NCBI GenBank assembly: GCA_017419405.1
Contig: JAFOLH010000001.1
Coordinates: 1 to 64,000, forward strand
DNA: 64,000 bases
Source of the DNA: Renibacterium sp.
GTDB taxonomy: Bacteria; Actinomycetota; Actinomycetes; Actinomycetales; Micrococcaceae
Direction: 5' to 3'
The first letter of the stretch is position 1, and each line of letters starts with the position of its first letter. The position numbers were made by a program, and so were the translations under genes. The notes below the pieces were generated by a model that was not told where the DNA came from, made no database searches, and saw only the letters and a program-made list of their open reading frames with translations. Below are positions 25,909-33,967 of this stretch, piece by piece.

Positions 25909-28596
25909 ATGTCGAAGAAGCATCGAATCACCCTTGCCGTGCTTGGAGTATCAGCCGCGCTACTCGCATCCGGGCTTCCAGCCGCGGGCGCGAGTGCGGC
26001 CACCACCCAGATTTATGTTGCCAACAATGGCAGTGGAAACATGTGTTCTTTTTCCGCGCCGTGCGGTATCTCGGAGGCCAAGGCCAAAGTGCGGTCCGCG
26101 GCAAGCACCATGAGTTCGGATCTGGTGGTCAATCTGCGTGGCGGGACCTACCGCTTCGATTCGGCGCTGCAGCTCGGCATCGAAGACTCGGGACAAAACG
26201 GCTACACCGTGCGTTGGCAGGCCTACCCGGGCGAAACCCCGGTGTTTTCCGGAGGCCGCAAGATCGCTGGCTGGAGCTTGGTGGACCCGGTCAAAAACCT
26301 TTACCGGGCTTCAGTGCCGGCCGGATTCCAGTCCCGGCAACTTTTCGTCGATGGCGTCCGGGCGGTCAGAGCGCGCAGCGAACTCAACCCGGCAGGCTTC
26401 AAAAAGACAGCTCAGGGATTCAGTTCCAGCAATCTGCTTTACACCACCTGGCGGAATCAGGACTCGATCGAGATCGTCGGACGCAATGCCTGGAAGAGCC
26501 TGCGTTGCCCGGTGCGTTCGATCACGGCGGGCGTCGGTAGCGCCGAATTCACGATGCAGCAGCCTTGTTGGTCCAACGCCGGCACCGCGCCCAACCCGGA
26601 TTACTACTTCCCTTACAACGGAAGCGGGCGGATCGGCCTGGACTCGGTCACCTGGCTGGAGAATGCCTTCGAGCTCCTGGACCAAGCCGGTGAGTTCTAT
26701 ATCGACAGCGCCGCCGGCCAGGCCTACTACATCCCGAGACCCGGTGAAAACCTGGCCGCAGCCGAGGTGGAGGCGCCGGCATCCGAAGGTTTGCTGCGTT
26801 TGGCCGGAACGCCGGGCCAGCTGGTCCCGGTGAACAATGAGGATGCTTCGATCAAGTACCAGGGCGCTTGGGGATTGTCTGCGGCCCGGAAGTTCGGCAA
26901 TCTCGGAGACGACGTGCGCTACACCCAGCAGAACGGCGATTCGGCCACGATCACCTTCACCGGCACCGGAATCGATGTGCTGAGTGAAAAATTCAGCGAT
27001 CTGGGTGATATCGACGTTTTCGTGGACGGTGTCTTGGATCGCACGGTATCTGCCCGGGCGGAGGGTCTGCGGCTGGCCCAGCAGGTGGTGTACAGCAAAA
27101 CCGGCCTGGCGCCCGGCCAGCATACGGTCAAATTGGTCAAGAAGTCCGGAAGTTACCTGGTGCTCGACGGATACGTGCCGGTGACCGCGCTGATCCAGCC
27201 GGTGCACGACATTTCCTTCAGCGGAATCAGGTTCGAATACTCGGCCTGGCAGTTGCCGTCTTCGCCGGAAGGCTATGCGGACAATCAGGCCGGTGTGATC
27301 TGGACCGGCACTCCGGCCAGGATCAGCCGGACTCCGGGTGCCTTCCGGGTGGAGCGCGGGCAGCGGATCGTGGTCCAGGACAGTGAATTCCGCCGGATGG
27401 GCGGTGCTGCAGTGGATCTCGGCTACGGCACGCAGGACAGCACCGTGCTCGGCAACCGGATCACCGATATTTCCGGTGGCGGGGTCAGCATCGGCGAATA
27501 CGATGACTTCTGGCTGGCCGATCCGGCCCGGATGACCAGCGGGAACGTGGTCAAGAACAACGCGATCAGCTATGTGGGCCAGGAATACGAGGATGCCGCC
27601 GGGGTGCTGGCCGGCTATGTCCGGAACACCGTGATCGACCGCAATGACATCTCGCATACTCCGTACACCGGAGTCTCGTTGGGTTGGGGTTGGGGCTGGG
27701 ACAGCCCGTACAGCACGGTGAGCCAGCGCCGCGGCACCAGCTATGCGCAGGGCAACTCGATCACCAACAACTACATCCGCGACGTGATGCGGGTGCTCAA
27801 TGACGGCGGACCGATCTACGTGCTCGGCGGCCAAGGCGATGGTTCGGTGCGTTCGGTCATGAAAGGCAATGTGCTCAGCAAGGCCACCGGTGCGCACGCT
27901 TCCGCCCAAGCGCTCTATACCGATGAAGGCAGCTCCTGGTGGGACGTTTCGGAAAACGTGGTCTCCCAAGTGGCGCAGAACTGGAGCATGCAGTGGATCA
28001 ACTCGATCCATGACATCCGGGTGTTCGACAACTTCACCGATGTCTCCCGGCAGAACAACAGCGGCACCAACGTGACATACACCAACAACACCCTGGTGGC
28101 CGATGGAAATTGGCCGCAGAAGGCCAAGGACATCGTGGCTGCGGCAGGTCTGGAACCCGGCTACCGCAAGCTCTTGACGCCCGAATTGGGCTTGGGCAAT
28201 GACGGCGAGCTGAGCGATCTGCTCAACCCGGTCACGATCTCCTACGGCACCGGCTGGACAGTCAGCTCCGGGCGGAGCACCGGTGATTTGAACCAGGATC
28301 TGCACGCGGCCACGGCCAACGGCAGCTCGGTCAGCTTCAGCTTCACCGGCAGCAGTCTGAGCGTGCTGGGGCCGCTTGCGCCGGACCAGGGCCTGCTGGC
28401 GGTCACCGTGGACGGCATGGACAAAGGCACGGTGAACACGGTCTCAACGGAGCGGAAAGTCCAACAGGTCATCTTCGCCACCGGGAAACTGGCCTATGGC
28501 CAGCACACGGTGACGTTGACCAAACAAAGCGGCACTTACGCCACGATCGACGGCTACTTGGTGGATGCCAGCAAGGACGGATCGCTAACCCGGTGA
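25909..28596 (+). CDS. Secreted right-handed beta-helix protein with two jelly-roll-like modules
   Basis: 895 residues. Residues 1-31 are a Sec signal peptide (ends GASAA). Residues about 33-130 (IYVANNGSGN... VVNLRGGTYRF) match the opening of parallel beta-helix polysaccharide-active proteins, and residues about 440-730 carry the repeated Asn/Asp-Asn-x-I-x-D rungs of the helix. A module of about 90 residues (about 333-425) interrupts the helix and a related one forms the C-terminus (about 775-890); both share QQV-x-(Y/F) and GQHTV-L-KxSG-Y-DGY. It could be a glycan lyase or hydrolase with binding modules; the substrate is unknown. No strong ribosome site is seen. It is a single gene. Confidence 0.8.
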   Translation: MSKKHRITLAVLGVSAALLASGLPAAGASAATTQIYVANNGSGNMCSFSAPCGISEAKAKVRSAASTMSSDLVVNLRGGTYRFDSALQLGIEDSGQNGYTVRWQAYPGETPVFSGGRKIAGWSLVDPVKNLYRASVPAGFQSRQLFVDGVRAVRARSELNPAGFKKTAQGFSSSNLLYTTWRNQDSIEIVGRNAWKSLRCPVRSITAGVGSAEFTMQQPCWSNAGTAPNPDYYFPYNGSGRIGLDSVTWLENAFELLDQAGEFYIDSAAGQAYYIPRPGENLAAAEVEAPASEGLLRLAGTPGQLVPVNNEDASIKYQGAWGLSAARKFGNLGDDVRYTQQNGDSATITFTGTGIDVLSEKFSDLGDIDVFVDGVLDRTVSARAEGLRLAQQVVYSKTGLAPGQHTVKLVKKSGSYLVLDGYVPVTALIQPVHDISFSGIRFEYSAWQLPSSPEGYADNQAGVIWTGTPARISRTPGAFRVERGQRIVVQDSEFRRMGGAAVDLGYGTQDSTVLGNRITDISGGGVSIGEYDDFWLADPARMTSGNVVKNNAISYVGQEYEDAAGVLAGYVRNTVIDRNDISHTPYTGVSLGWGWGWDSPYSTVSQRRGTSYAQGNSITNNYIRDVMRVLNDGGPIYVLGGQGDGSVRSVMKGNVLSKATGAHASAQALYTDEGSSWWDVSENVVSQVAQNWSMQWINSIHDIRVFDNFTDVSRQNNSGTNVTYTNNTLVADGNWPQKAKDIVAAAGLEPGYRKLLTPELGLGNDGELSDLLNPVTISYGTGWTVSSGRSTGDLNQDLHAATANGSSVSFSFTGSSLSVLGPLAPDQGLLAVTVDGMDKGTVNTVSTERKVQQVIFATGKLAYGQHTVTLTKQSGTYATIDGYLVDASKDGSLTR

Positions 28597-28603
28597 TTCA
28601 TCC

Positions 28604-28645
28604 GGACCGTTGATCCGGGCCACCGGTGGCCCGGATCAACGGTCC
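28604..28645. terminator. 42-bp perfect palindrome, bidirectional terminator
   Basis: Each 21-base half is the exact complement of the other, with ACCGGT at the centre. It lies eight bases after the beta-helix stop and includes the last codons and stop of the convergent ddaH gene (Asp-Arg-stop, GACCGTTGA), so one hairpin ends both transcripts. Confidence 0.8.
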
Positions 28646-29508
28646 AGGATCAGCGTGCAGCATTTCGCGCCGCCGCCGGACTTGAGGAATTCGGAAACGT
28701 CGACCGGCACCGGAGTGAAGCCGTGCTCGGTCAGTTGCGCTTGGAAGTTCACCGCCTGCTCGGCGACCACGACGTTTTTGCCGTCGCTCACGGCGTTCAG
28801 GGCGAACCACTCGGCGTCCTCGACGCAGACCCGAATCTGCTCCAGGCCCAATCCGGCCAGGATTTCGAGCGAACGCGGGGAAAAGGCCTCGGGCACGAAG
28901 GCGATGGTGCGCTCATCCAGGATCGCGAGCGCGGTGTCGATGTGGTACCAGCGGGAGTCGACGAGTTCCAAGGTCTCGGTGGGCAATCCGAGCAGTTCAG
29001 TGACTTCCGGTCCGGCGCCGAGCTCGCTCCGGAAGCCACTGCCGCCCAGCATTACGCTTCCGGTCCAGAGGAAGTCGCCTTCGCCTTCGTTGACCAGTTC
29101 CGGCCGCACCACGTCGAAGCCCTGCGCCTGGAACCACTGGGCGAAGTACTCTTCTTCCGGCTGCCGGTATTCGGACCGGAATTTGCTGACCAAGGCCTTG
29201 CCGCCCTTGACGATCCCGGCATTGGCCGTGAACACCATGTCCGGCAGGCCCGGCACGTCGTCCATCACCTCGACGGAGTGGCCCAGGCCGAGGTAGGTAT
29301 TGCGCAAGTTCTCCCATTGCGCCATGGCCAGGGCGGCGTCGACCTGGACCGTGACGTCCATCCAGCGGTTGATCGAGTAGTAGACCTCGAAGTTCCCGGG
29401 GCGGCACATCAGGAACCGCTGGGGCTTGGCTTCGCGCCGGCTGGTTTTTGCCGCGGAATCCGCGACGAGCGTCTCGAAGTCGGAGGTTTCACTCAGTGTC
29501 TGGGTCAT
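28636..29508 (-). CDS. ddaH: Dimethylarginine dimethylaminohydrolase
   Basis: 290 residues of the guanidino-group modifying superfamily. The substrate and catalytic segments are LMCRPGNFEV, FTANAGIV, WYHIDTAL with the catalytic His, and the C-terminal GGGAKCCTL holding the nucleophilic Cys. It hydrolyses methylated arginines to citrulline and methylamines; some relatives prefer other guanidino compounds. The last codons lie in the shared terminator. It is divergent from the iron-uptake operon across a 154-bp gap with an iron box, though there is no sign that iron controls it. Confidence 0.87.
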   Translation of the reverse strand: MTQTLSETSDFETLVADSAAKTSRREAKPQRFLMCRPGNFEVYYSINRWMDVTVQVDAALAMAQWENLRNTYLGLGHSVEVMDDVPGLPDMVFTANAGIVKGGKALVSKFRSEYRQPEEEYFAQWFQAQGFDVVRPELVNEGEGDFLWTGSVMLGGSGFRSELGAGPEVTELLGLPTETLELVDSRWYHIDTALAILDERTIAFVPEAFSPRSLEILAGLGLEQIRVCVEDAEWFALNAVSDGKNVVVAEQAVNFQAQLTEHGFTPVPVDVSEFLKSGGGAKCCTLILDR

Positions 29509-29629
29509 GGCAGGAAGTCTTTCTGTTAGTTGCTTCTGGGCATGGGTCTTGCGCCGGATCGCGACTCGGCCGGGCAGATTTTGACGCTGCCGCCGGCCGG
29601 CAGGTTCGCCCTGAATATGACGGCGAGTT

Positions 29630-29648
29630 TTAGGTTAGCTTATCCTAA
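29630..29648. promoter_or_regulatory. IdeR/DtxR iron box before siderophore uptake operon
   Basis: TTAGGTTAGCTTATCCTAA matches 16 of 19 positions of the IdeR/DtxR consensus TTAGGTTAGGCTAACCTAA. It overlaps a possible -10 hexamer TATCCT (29641-29646) and ends 14 bp before the ATPase ATG, so iron-loaded IdeR would shut the promoter and the 5' leader must be very short. Confidence 0.88.
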
Positions 29649-29662
29649 GTTACTATGACAGC

Positions 29663-30490
29663 ATGGTTGATGTGACTTCCCTCGCTGCGCTCTCCGGGCA
29701 CGATCTGCACTTGTCCTACGGCACTCGACGAGTCGTGGATTCGGCGTCGCTGAGTTTGGCGGCCGCCAAGGTCACCTCGCTCGTGGGGCCGAACGGCAGC
29801 GGGAAATCGACCTTGTTGCGCTCCTTGGCCCGGCTGCACCGAGTGGATTCCGGAACAGTTGCGCTCGACGGGCATCCGGATGCGATGTTGTTGAGCCGGC
29901 GGGAATTCGCCCAACGGGTGACCTTGCTCGCGCAGCACCGGCCGAACCCTTCGGGAATCACGGTGCGCGATCTGGTCGGGTACGGACGTCAGCCTTATTT
30001 GCGCCGGTGGGGGCGCAGCAGTGCAGAAGATCTGCAGGCCATCGAGGAGGCCATGGCGAAAACCCGGGTCAGCGCGATGGCCGACCGTCCGGTCGACGAA
30101 CTGTCCGGGGGAGAGTTGCAACGGGTTTGGCTGGCCTCCTGCTTGGCGCAGGATGCCAGTGTGCTGCTGCTCGACGAGCCCACGACCTTCCTGGACTTGC
30201 GGCACCAAGTCGAGTTCTTGGACTTGATCTGCGAATTGGCCGAACTGCACAATGTCGCAGTCGGCGTGGTCTTGCACGACCTCAATCACGCGGCAGAGGT
30301 GTCCGACACCATCGCGGTGATGCACCAGGGCACGGTTCGGATCGCAGGCAGACCCGAAGAGGTGCTGACTGCCGAGCTGTTGTCCGAGGTCTACGGAATC
30401 CAGATCCAAGTGAGCTTGGACGACGAGACCGGTGTGGTGCACACCCGCCCGATGGCCCGCCGGATGCGGTCTGCGCTCTCCTTGGCCTGA
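29663..30490 (+). CDS. Fe(III)-siderophore ABC transporter ATP-binding protein
   Basis: 275 residues. Walker A is GPNGSGKST near residue 45, the signature is LSGGELQR, Walker B is LLLDEPT and the switch His lies in LHDLNHAAE, all in FepC/FhuC-type order. It powers uptake of a ferric siderophore with the binding protein and fused permease downstream. No ribosome site is visible; a six-codon open frame from 29655 overlaps the start, and the iron box ends 14 bp upstream. It opens the siderophore locus and is most likely for the product of the adjoining NRPS. Confidence 0.92.
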   Translation: MVDVTSLAALSGHDLHLSYGTRRVVDSASLSLAAAKVTSLVGPNGSGKSTLLRSLARLHRVDSGTVALDGHPDAMLLSRREFAQRVTLLAQHRPNPSGITVRDLVGYGRQPYLRRWGRSSAEDLQAIEEAMAKTRVSAMADRPVDELSGGELQRVWLASCLAQDASVLLLDEPTTFLDLRHQVEFLDLICELAELHNVAVGVVLHDLNHAAEVSDTIAVMHQGTVRIAGRPEEVLTAELLSEVYGIQIQVSLDDETGVVHTRPMARRMRSALSLA

Positions 30491-30567
30491 CCGCCGCCAT
30501 CCATCACCGCTTTCGGTCCGGAGGTCCCGGGCCGAGCCTTTATAGAGACAAGAACGGAAACATCACA

Positions 30568-31536
30568 GTGAACAAATTTCGGCTTACCGGCGCGCTGCTC
30601 ATCGGCGCGCTCGCACTTTCGGCGTGCGGCACCACGCAGCCTGCGGCCACCGCGTCCGGTTCCGGCAGCGGAGCTGCGATCACGGTCAAGGACGATCTGG
30701 ACCGTACGGTCTCGCTGGCCAAACCGGCTGAGCGCGTGGTGACCACCGAATGGCAGCAGGCCGAAGACGTGCTCACCCTCGGGGTGACTCCGGTGGGGGT
30801 AGCCGACATCGCCGGATACAAGGTCTGGGACACCGCGGAGGCGATGCCGGATTCGGTCAAGGACGTCGGAACCCGTCAGGAGCCGAACCTCGATGCGATT
30901 TTCTCGCTCAACCCGGACCTGGTGATCATTGAGGCCAATAATGAGACTCCGCTGGTCAAGCAGCTCTCCGACCGCGGCATCGCGGTGATGGTATCCAAGG
31001 GCGCCGACGGCAAAGACTCGGTGGGCAAGATGAAGCAGACCTTCCAGATGATCGCCAGTGCGCTGGGCAAAGATGCGCAGGCGAAGCAGACCCTGGAGGC
31101 TTTCGATGCCAAACTGGCGCAGGCCAAGCAGAAGATCCAAGACGCCAATCTGGCGGACAAGGGCTTCCTCTACCTGGATGCCTACCTCGAAGGATCCAAT
31201 ATCTCGATCCGGATCTTCGGCAAAGGCTCGTTGATCGGCGATTTGGGCACACAGTTGGGCCTGCAGAACCTCTGGACCGGAGAGGCCGATCCGGTCTACG
31301 GCTTCGCCGCCACCGATGTCGAGGGCCTTTCCGCGCTGAACCCGAACCGGATCTTCTACACCGCCGCCGAATCGAAGGACTGGTTGACCCCGCTGGAAGG
31401 AAACCAGCTGTGGCAGAACCTCGCCGCGGTCAAGAGCGGTTCGGTCAAGGCCTTCCCGGCCGGAATCTGGACCTTCGGCGGACCCAAGAGCAGCGAACAG
31501 GTCATCGATGCCTTCGTTGCCGCAGTAACCTCCTAA
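30568..31536 (+). CDS. Fe(III)-siderophore substrate-binding lipoprotein
   Basis: 322 residues from the GTG at 30568; a longer frame overlapping the ATPase gene is rejected because the lipobox must be near the start. Residues 1-19 are a signal peptide with lipobox LSAC and lipidated Cys20, then a Ser/Gly linker and a type III periplasmic-binding fold (AERVVTTEWQQAEDVLTLGVTPVG). It captures the ferric siderophore at the cell surface and passes it to the permease three bases downstream. It corresponds to CchF in the coelichelin cluster. Confidence 0.92.
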   Translation: MNKFRLTGALLIGALALSACGTTQPAATASGSGSGAAITVKDDLDRTVSLAKPAERVVTTEWQQAEDVLTLGVTPVGVADIAGYKVWDTAEAMPDSVKDVGTRQEPNLDAIFSLNPDLVIIEANNETPLVKQLSDRGIAVMVSKGADGKDSVGKMKQTFQMIASALGKDAQAKQTLEAFDAKLAQAKQKIQDANLADKGFLYLDAYLEGSNISIRIFGKGSLIGDLGTQLGLQNLWTGEADPVYGFAATDVEGLSALNPNRIFYTAAESKDWLTPLEGNQLWQNLAAVKSGSVKAFPAGIWTFGGPKSSEQVIDAFVAAVTS

Positions 31537-31539
31537 TTC

Positions 31540-33618
31540 ATGTCACTGGCCACTGCGCCGGAACGGACGGGGTGGAAATCCGGCCCACTCGGGCGGATTT
31601 CCGCCCCGACCGTTCTGCTCGGCGTGTTTCTGCTCACCGTGCTGATCTCCGCGGTGCATTTGAGCCAGGGCAGCTCCAGCGTCGGTGCCGGGGACCTGTT
31701 CCGGTTGCTGACCGGAAACGGCGATGAGCTGACCAGCAATGCTTTCATCGCGAGTCGGTTGCCCCGGCTGCTCGCCGGACTGATCGCGGGCCTTGCGCTC
31801 GGCGCCGCCGGCGCACTGCTGCAATCGATCTCGCGCAATGCCCTGGCCTCGCCGGACACCCTCGGCGTCACCGCCGGTGCTGCCTTCACGGTGACCCTGG
31901 TCGCCGCGTTCGGCATCGTCCTGCCGGTCTGGCTCGGCGGTCTGGTCGGCTTCTTCGGCGGCTTGGCCGCGGCCGCCGTGGTGTTTTTGCTGATCGCCGG
32001 GCGGAACACCTCGGTGACCAGGCTGGTTCTGGGCGGCTCGGCCGTCGCGATGGCCCTGCAGGCGGCGACCGCGTTGCTGCTGTTGCTCTTCGCGCAACGC
32101 ACCATCGGCCTGTTCGCCTGGGGCAACGGGAGCCTGACCCAGATCGACTTGCGTGGGGTCTGGCAAGTGGGTCCGATCGTGCTGCTCGCATTGGCCGCCG
32201 CGGTGCTCTACGCGCACAAGTTCGATTTGCTGGCCCTGGGCGACGACGCGGTCACCGTGCTGGGCGTCCGGCCGGGCCGGATCCGCTTGCTCGGGATCCT
32301 ACTCGCGGTGCTGCTCACCGGAGCCTCCGTCGCCTTGTGCGGACCCTTGGGCTTTGTCGGTTTGAGCGCACCGGCGATCGCCAAACTGCTTGCTGCGAAA
32401 TTGCCCGGATTGGCCAAACACCGCTTCCTGATCCCGCTTTCGGCGCTGCTCGGCGCCGTCGTCGTGCTCGGCTCCGATGTCTTGATCCGCTGGATCGGCG
32501 GGGTCAGCTCAGGCATCGAGATCCCCACTGGTGTGAGCACCACGCTTTTGGGCGCAGTGTTCTTGATCTTCCTGGCCCGCCGGGTCAAGGACGCCGGCGC
32601 GGCGGGGCGTCCGGCCGCCGCTTCGGTGGGCCGCCCGGCTTCCCGGCGCAGGTTCTTGGTGATCCTCAGTTCGGCGAGCCTGCTGTTGACCGGGTCGGTC
32701 ATCATCGGGATGCTCAGCGGCTTCACCTGGCTGCTCGGCGGCGACGTGCTCAATTGGCTGACCGGCCAGGCCCCGCCCGGGGTCTCATTCGCACTGGACG
32801 AACGGTTCCCCCGGGTTCTGGCCGCGGTCCTGGCCGGAGCCGCGCTCGCGGCCGCCGGTTCGGTGATCCAGAGCGTCAGCCGGAATCCGCTGGCCGAGCC
32901 GTATACCACCGGCATCACCGCCGGTGCCGGGGTCGGCGTGATCGGACTGCTGATTGCGGTGCCCACGGCGGCGGCCTGGCAGGTTTCGCTGGTCGCCCTG
33001 CTCGGCGCGGTGTTGGCCTTCGCGCTGGTCTACGGACTGTCCTGGAAAGGCGGCATCGATTCCGCCCGGATCATGTTGATCGGCGTCGGCGCCAGCGCCG
33101 GAGGCGGTGCGATCACCACGTTCTTGCTGGTCAAAGCGGATCCCTGGAACACGCCGCTGGCTTTGACCTGGCTCTCCGGGACGACCTATGGCCGGAGCCT
33201 GGACCAGCTGATTCCGGTGGGCATCGCCTTGTTGTTGCTGCTTCCGCTGCTGTTCCTGTTCCGTCGCGACATCGACGTTCTGGCCTTGGACGAAAACACG
33301 CCGCGGATCGTCGGGATCCGGCTGGAACCGGTCCGGCTGCTCACCCTCGGCGTCTCCGTGCTGCTCGCTGCCACGGCGGTGTCCGCGGTCGGCGTGGTGG
33401 GCTTCGTGGGTTTGGTGGCGCCGCATATCGCGCGTTCCCTGGTCGGCGCGCATTCGGCCAAGGTGCTGCCGCTCGCCGCAGTGATCGGCGCCGTGCTGGT
33501 CAGCGTCGCGGACACCCTCGGGCGCACCGTGATCGCACCGGCGCAAGTCCCGGCGGGGCTGATCGTGGCGCTCATCGGCACGCCGTATTTCGTCTACTTG
33601 CTGTACCGCACACGCTGA
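31540..33618 (+). CDS. Fused FecCD-type siderophore permease
   Basis: 692 residues made of two complete FecCD permease units of about 340 residues, joined by a basic linker near residue 360 (SVGRPASRRR). Each half has its own RLPR or RFPR entry and a G-x3-Q-(S)-x-SRN-LA segment near its start, and about ten membrane helices. The same fusion is known for FhuB; in most actinomycetes the two subunits are separate genes. It starts three bases after the binding-protein gene and ends before the iron box of mbtH. Confidence 0.92.
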   Translation: MSLATAPERTGWKSGPLGRISAPTVLLGVFLLTVLISAVHLSQGSSSVGAGDLFRLLTGNGDELTSNAFIASRLPRLLAGLIAGLALGAAGALLQSISRNALASPDTLGVTAGAAFTVTLVAAFGIVLPVWLGGLVGFFGGLAAAAVVFLLIAGRNTSVTRLVLGGSAVAMALQAATALLLLLFAQRTIGLFAWGNGSLTQIDLRGVWQVGPIVLLALAAAVLYAHKFDLLALGDDAVTVLGVRPGRIRLLGILLAVLLTGASVALCGPLGFVGLSAPAIAKLLAAKLPGLAKHRFLIPLSALLGAVVVLGSDVLIRWIGGVSSGIEIPTGVSTTLLGAVFLIFLARRVKDAGAAGRPAAASVGRPASRRRFLVILSSASLLLTGSVIIGMLSGFTWLLGGDVLNWLTGQAPPGVSFALDERFPRVLAAVLAGAALAAAGSVIQSVSRNPLAEPYTTGITAGAGVGVIGLLIAVPTAAAWQVSLVALLGAVLAFALVYGLSWKGGIDSARIMLIGVGASAGGGAITTFLLVKADPWNTPLALTWLSGTTYGRSLDQLIPVGIALLLLLPLLFLFRRDIDVLALDENTPRIVGIRLEPVRLLTLGVSVLLAATAVSAVGVVGFVGLVAPHIARSLVGAHSAKVLPLAAVIGAVLVSVADTLGRTVIAPAQVPAGLIVALIGTPYFVYLLYRTR

Positions 33619-33648
33619 ACCGGAAAGGTTTCGGGAGAAGGCTCCAGG

Positions 33649-33667
33649 TTAGGTTAGCCTTTACTTA
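33649..33667. promoter_or_regulatory. IdeR/DtxR iron box before mbtH and NRPS
   Basis: TTAGGTTAGCCTTTACTTA matches 14 of 19 consensus positions, with the left nine bases perfect. It ends six bases before the first mbtH ATG, so iron control of mbtH and the NRPS is likely. Confidence 0.75.
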
Positions 33668-33673
33668 GTTGGT

Positions 33674-33886
33674 ATGCTGATGAGCATGACCCAAAACCCT
33701 TTCGATGATGATTCCGGCCGCTTTTTCGTCCTGCTGAACGCGGAGCGGCAATACTCGCTGTGGCCGGTTTTCGCTGCCGTCCCGGCCGGTTGGGAAATCG
33801 TCTTCGGCGAAGCCTCGCGCCAGGAATGCCTCGACTTCACCGAGCGGACCTGGACCGATATGCGTCCTGCCGTCCTGCAGGACTGA
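33674..33886 (+). CDS. MbtH-like NRPS chaperone
   Basis: Up to 70 residues; ATGs at 33674, 33680 and 33686 are all possible, the last giving MTQNPFDDD, the usual start. The family core is present: NPFDD, FFVLLNAERQYSLWP, PAGW, and the C-terminal WTDMRP. MbtH proteins bind A domains of NRPSs and are needed for their solubility and activity. Position directly before the NRPS indicates it serves that enzyme; it corresponds to CchK in coelichelin loci. The iron box ends six bases upstream. Confidence 0.95.
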   Translation: MLMSMTQNPFDDDSGRFFVLLNAERQYSLWPVFAAVPAGWEIVFGEASRQECLDFTERTWTDMRPAVLQD

Positions 33887-33938
33887 ACCCCGCCGCCGGT
33901 CGTTTCGGCCATCGACCCCATCCACCCCCACAGCACTA

Positions 33939-33967
33939 AGCAACGGATGAACCGCTCATCCGTTGCT
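33939..33967 (+). other. Hairpin over the first possible NRPS start codon
   Basis: A perfect 12-bp stem (AGCAACGGATGA at 33939-33950 with its complement at 33956-33967) closes a five-base loop and includes the ATG at 33947. No T run follows. It could slow transcription or shape mRNA levels between mbtH and the NRPS, and it makes ATG 33947 a poor initiation site. Confidence 0.55.

Noticed and set aside
26311..28305. Minus-strand frame of 664 codons inside the beta-helix gene
   Set aside because: No family features; the plus frame has a signal peptide, repeated rungs and duplicated modules.
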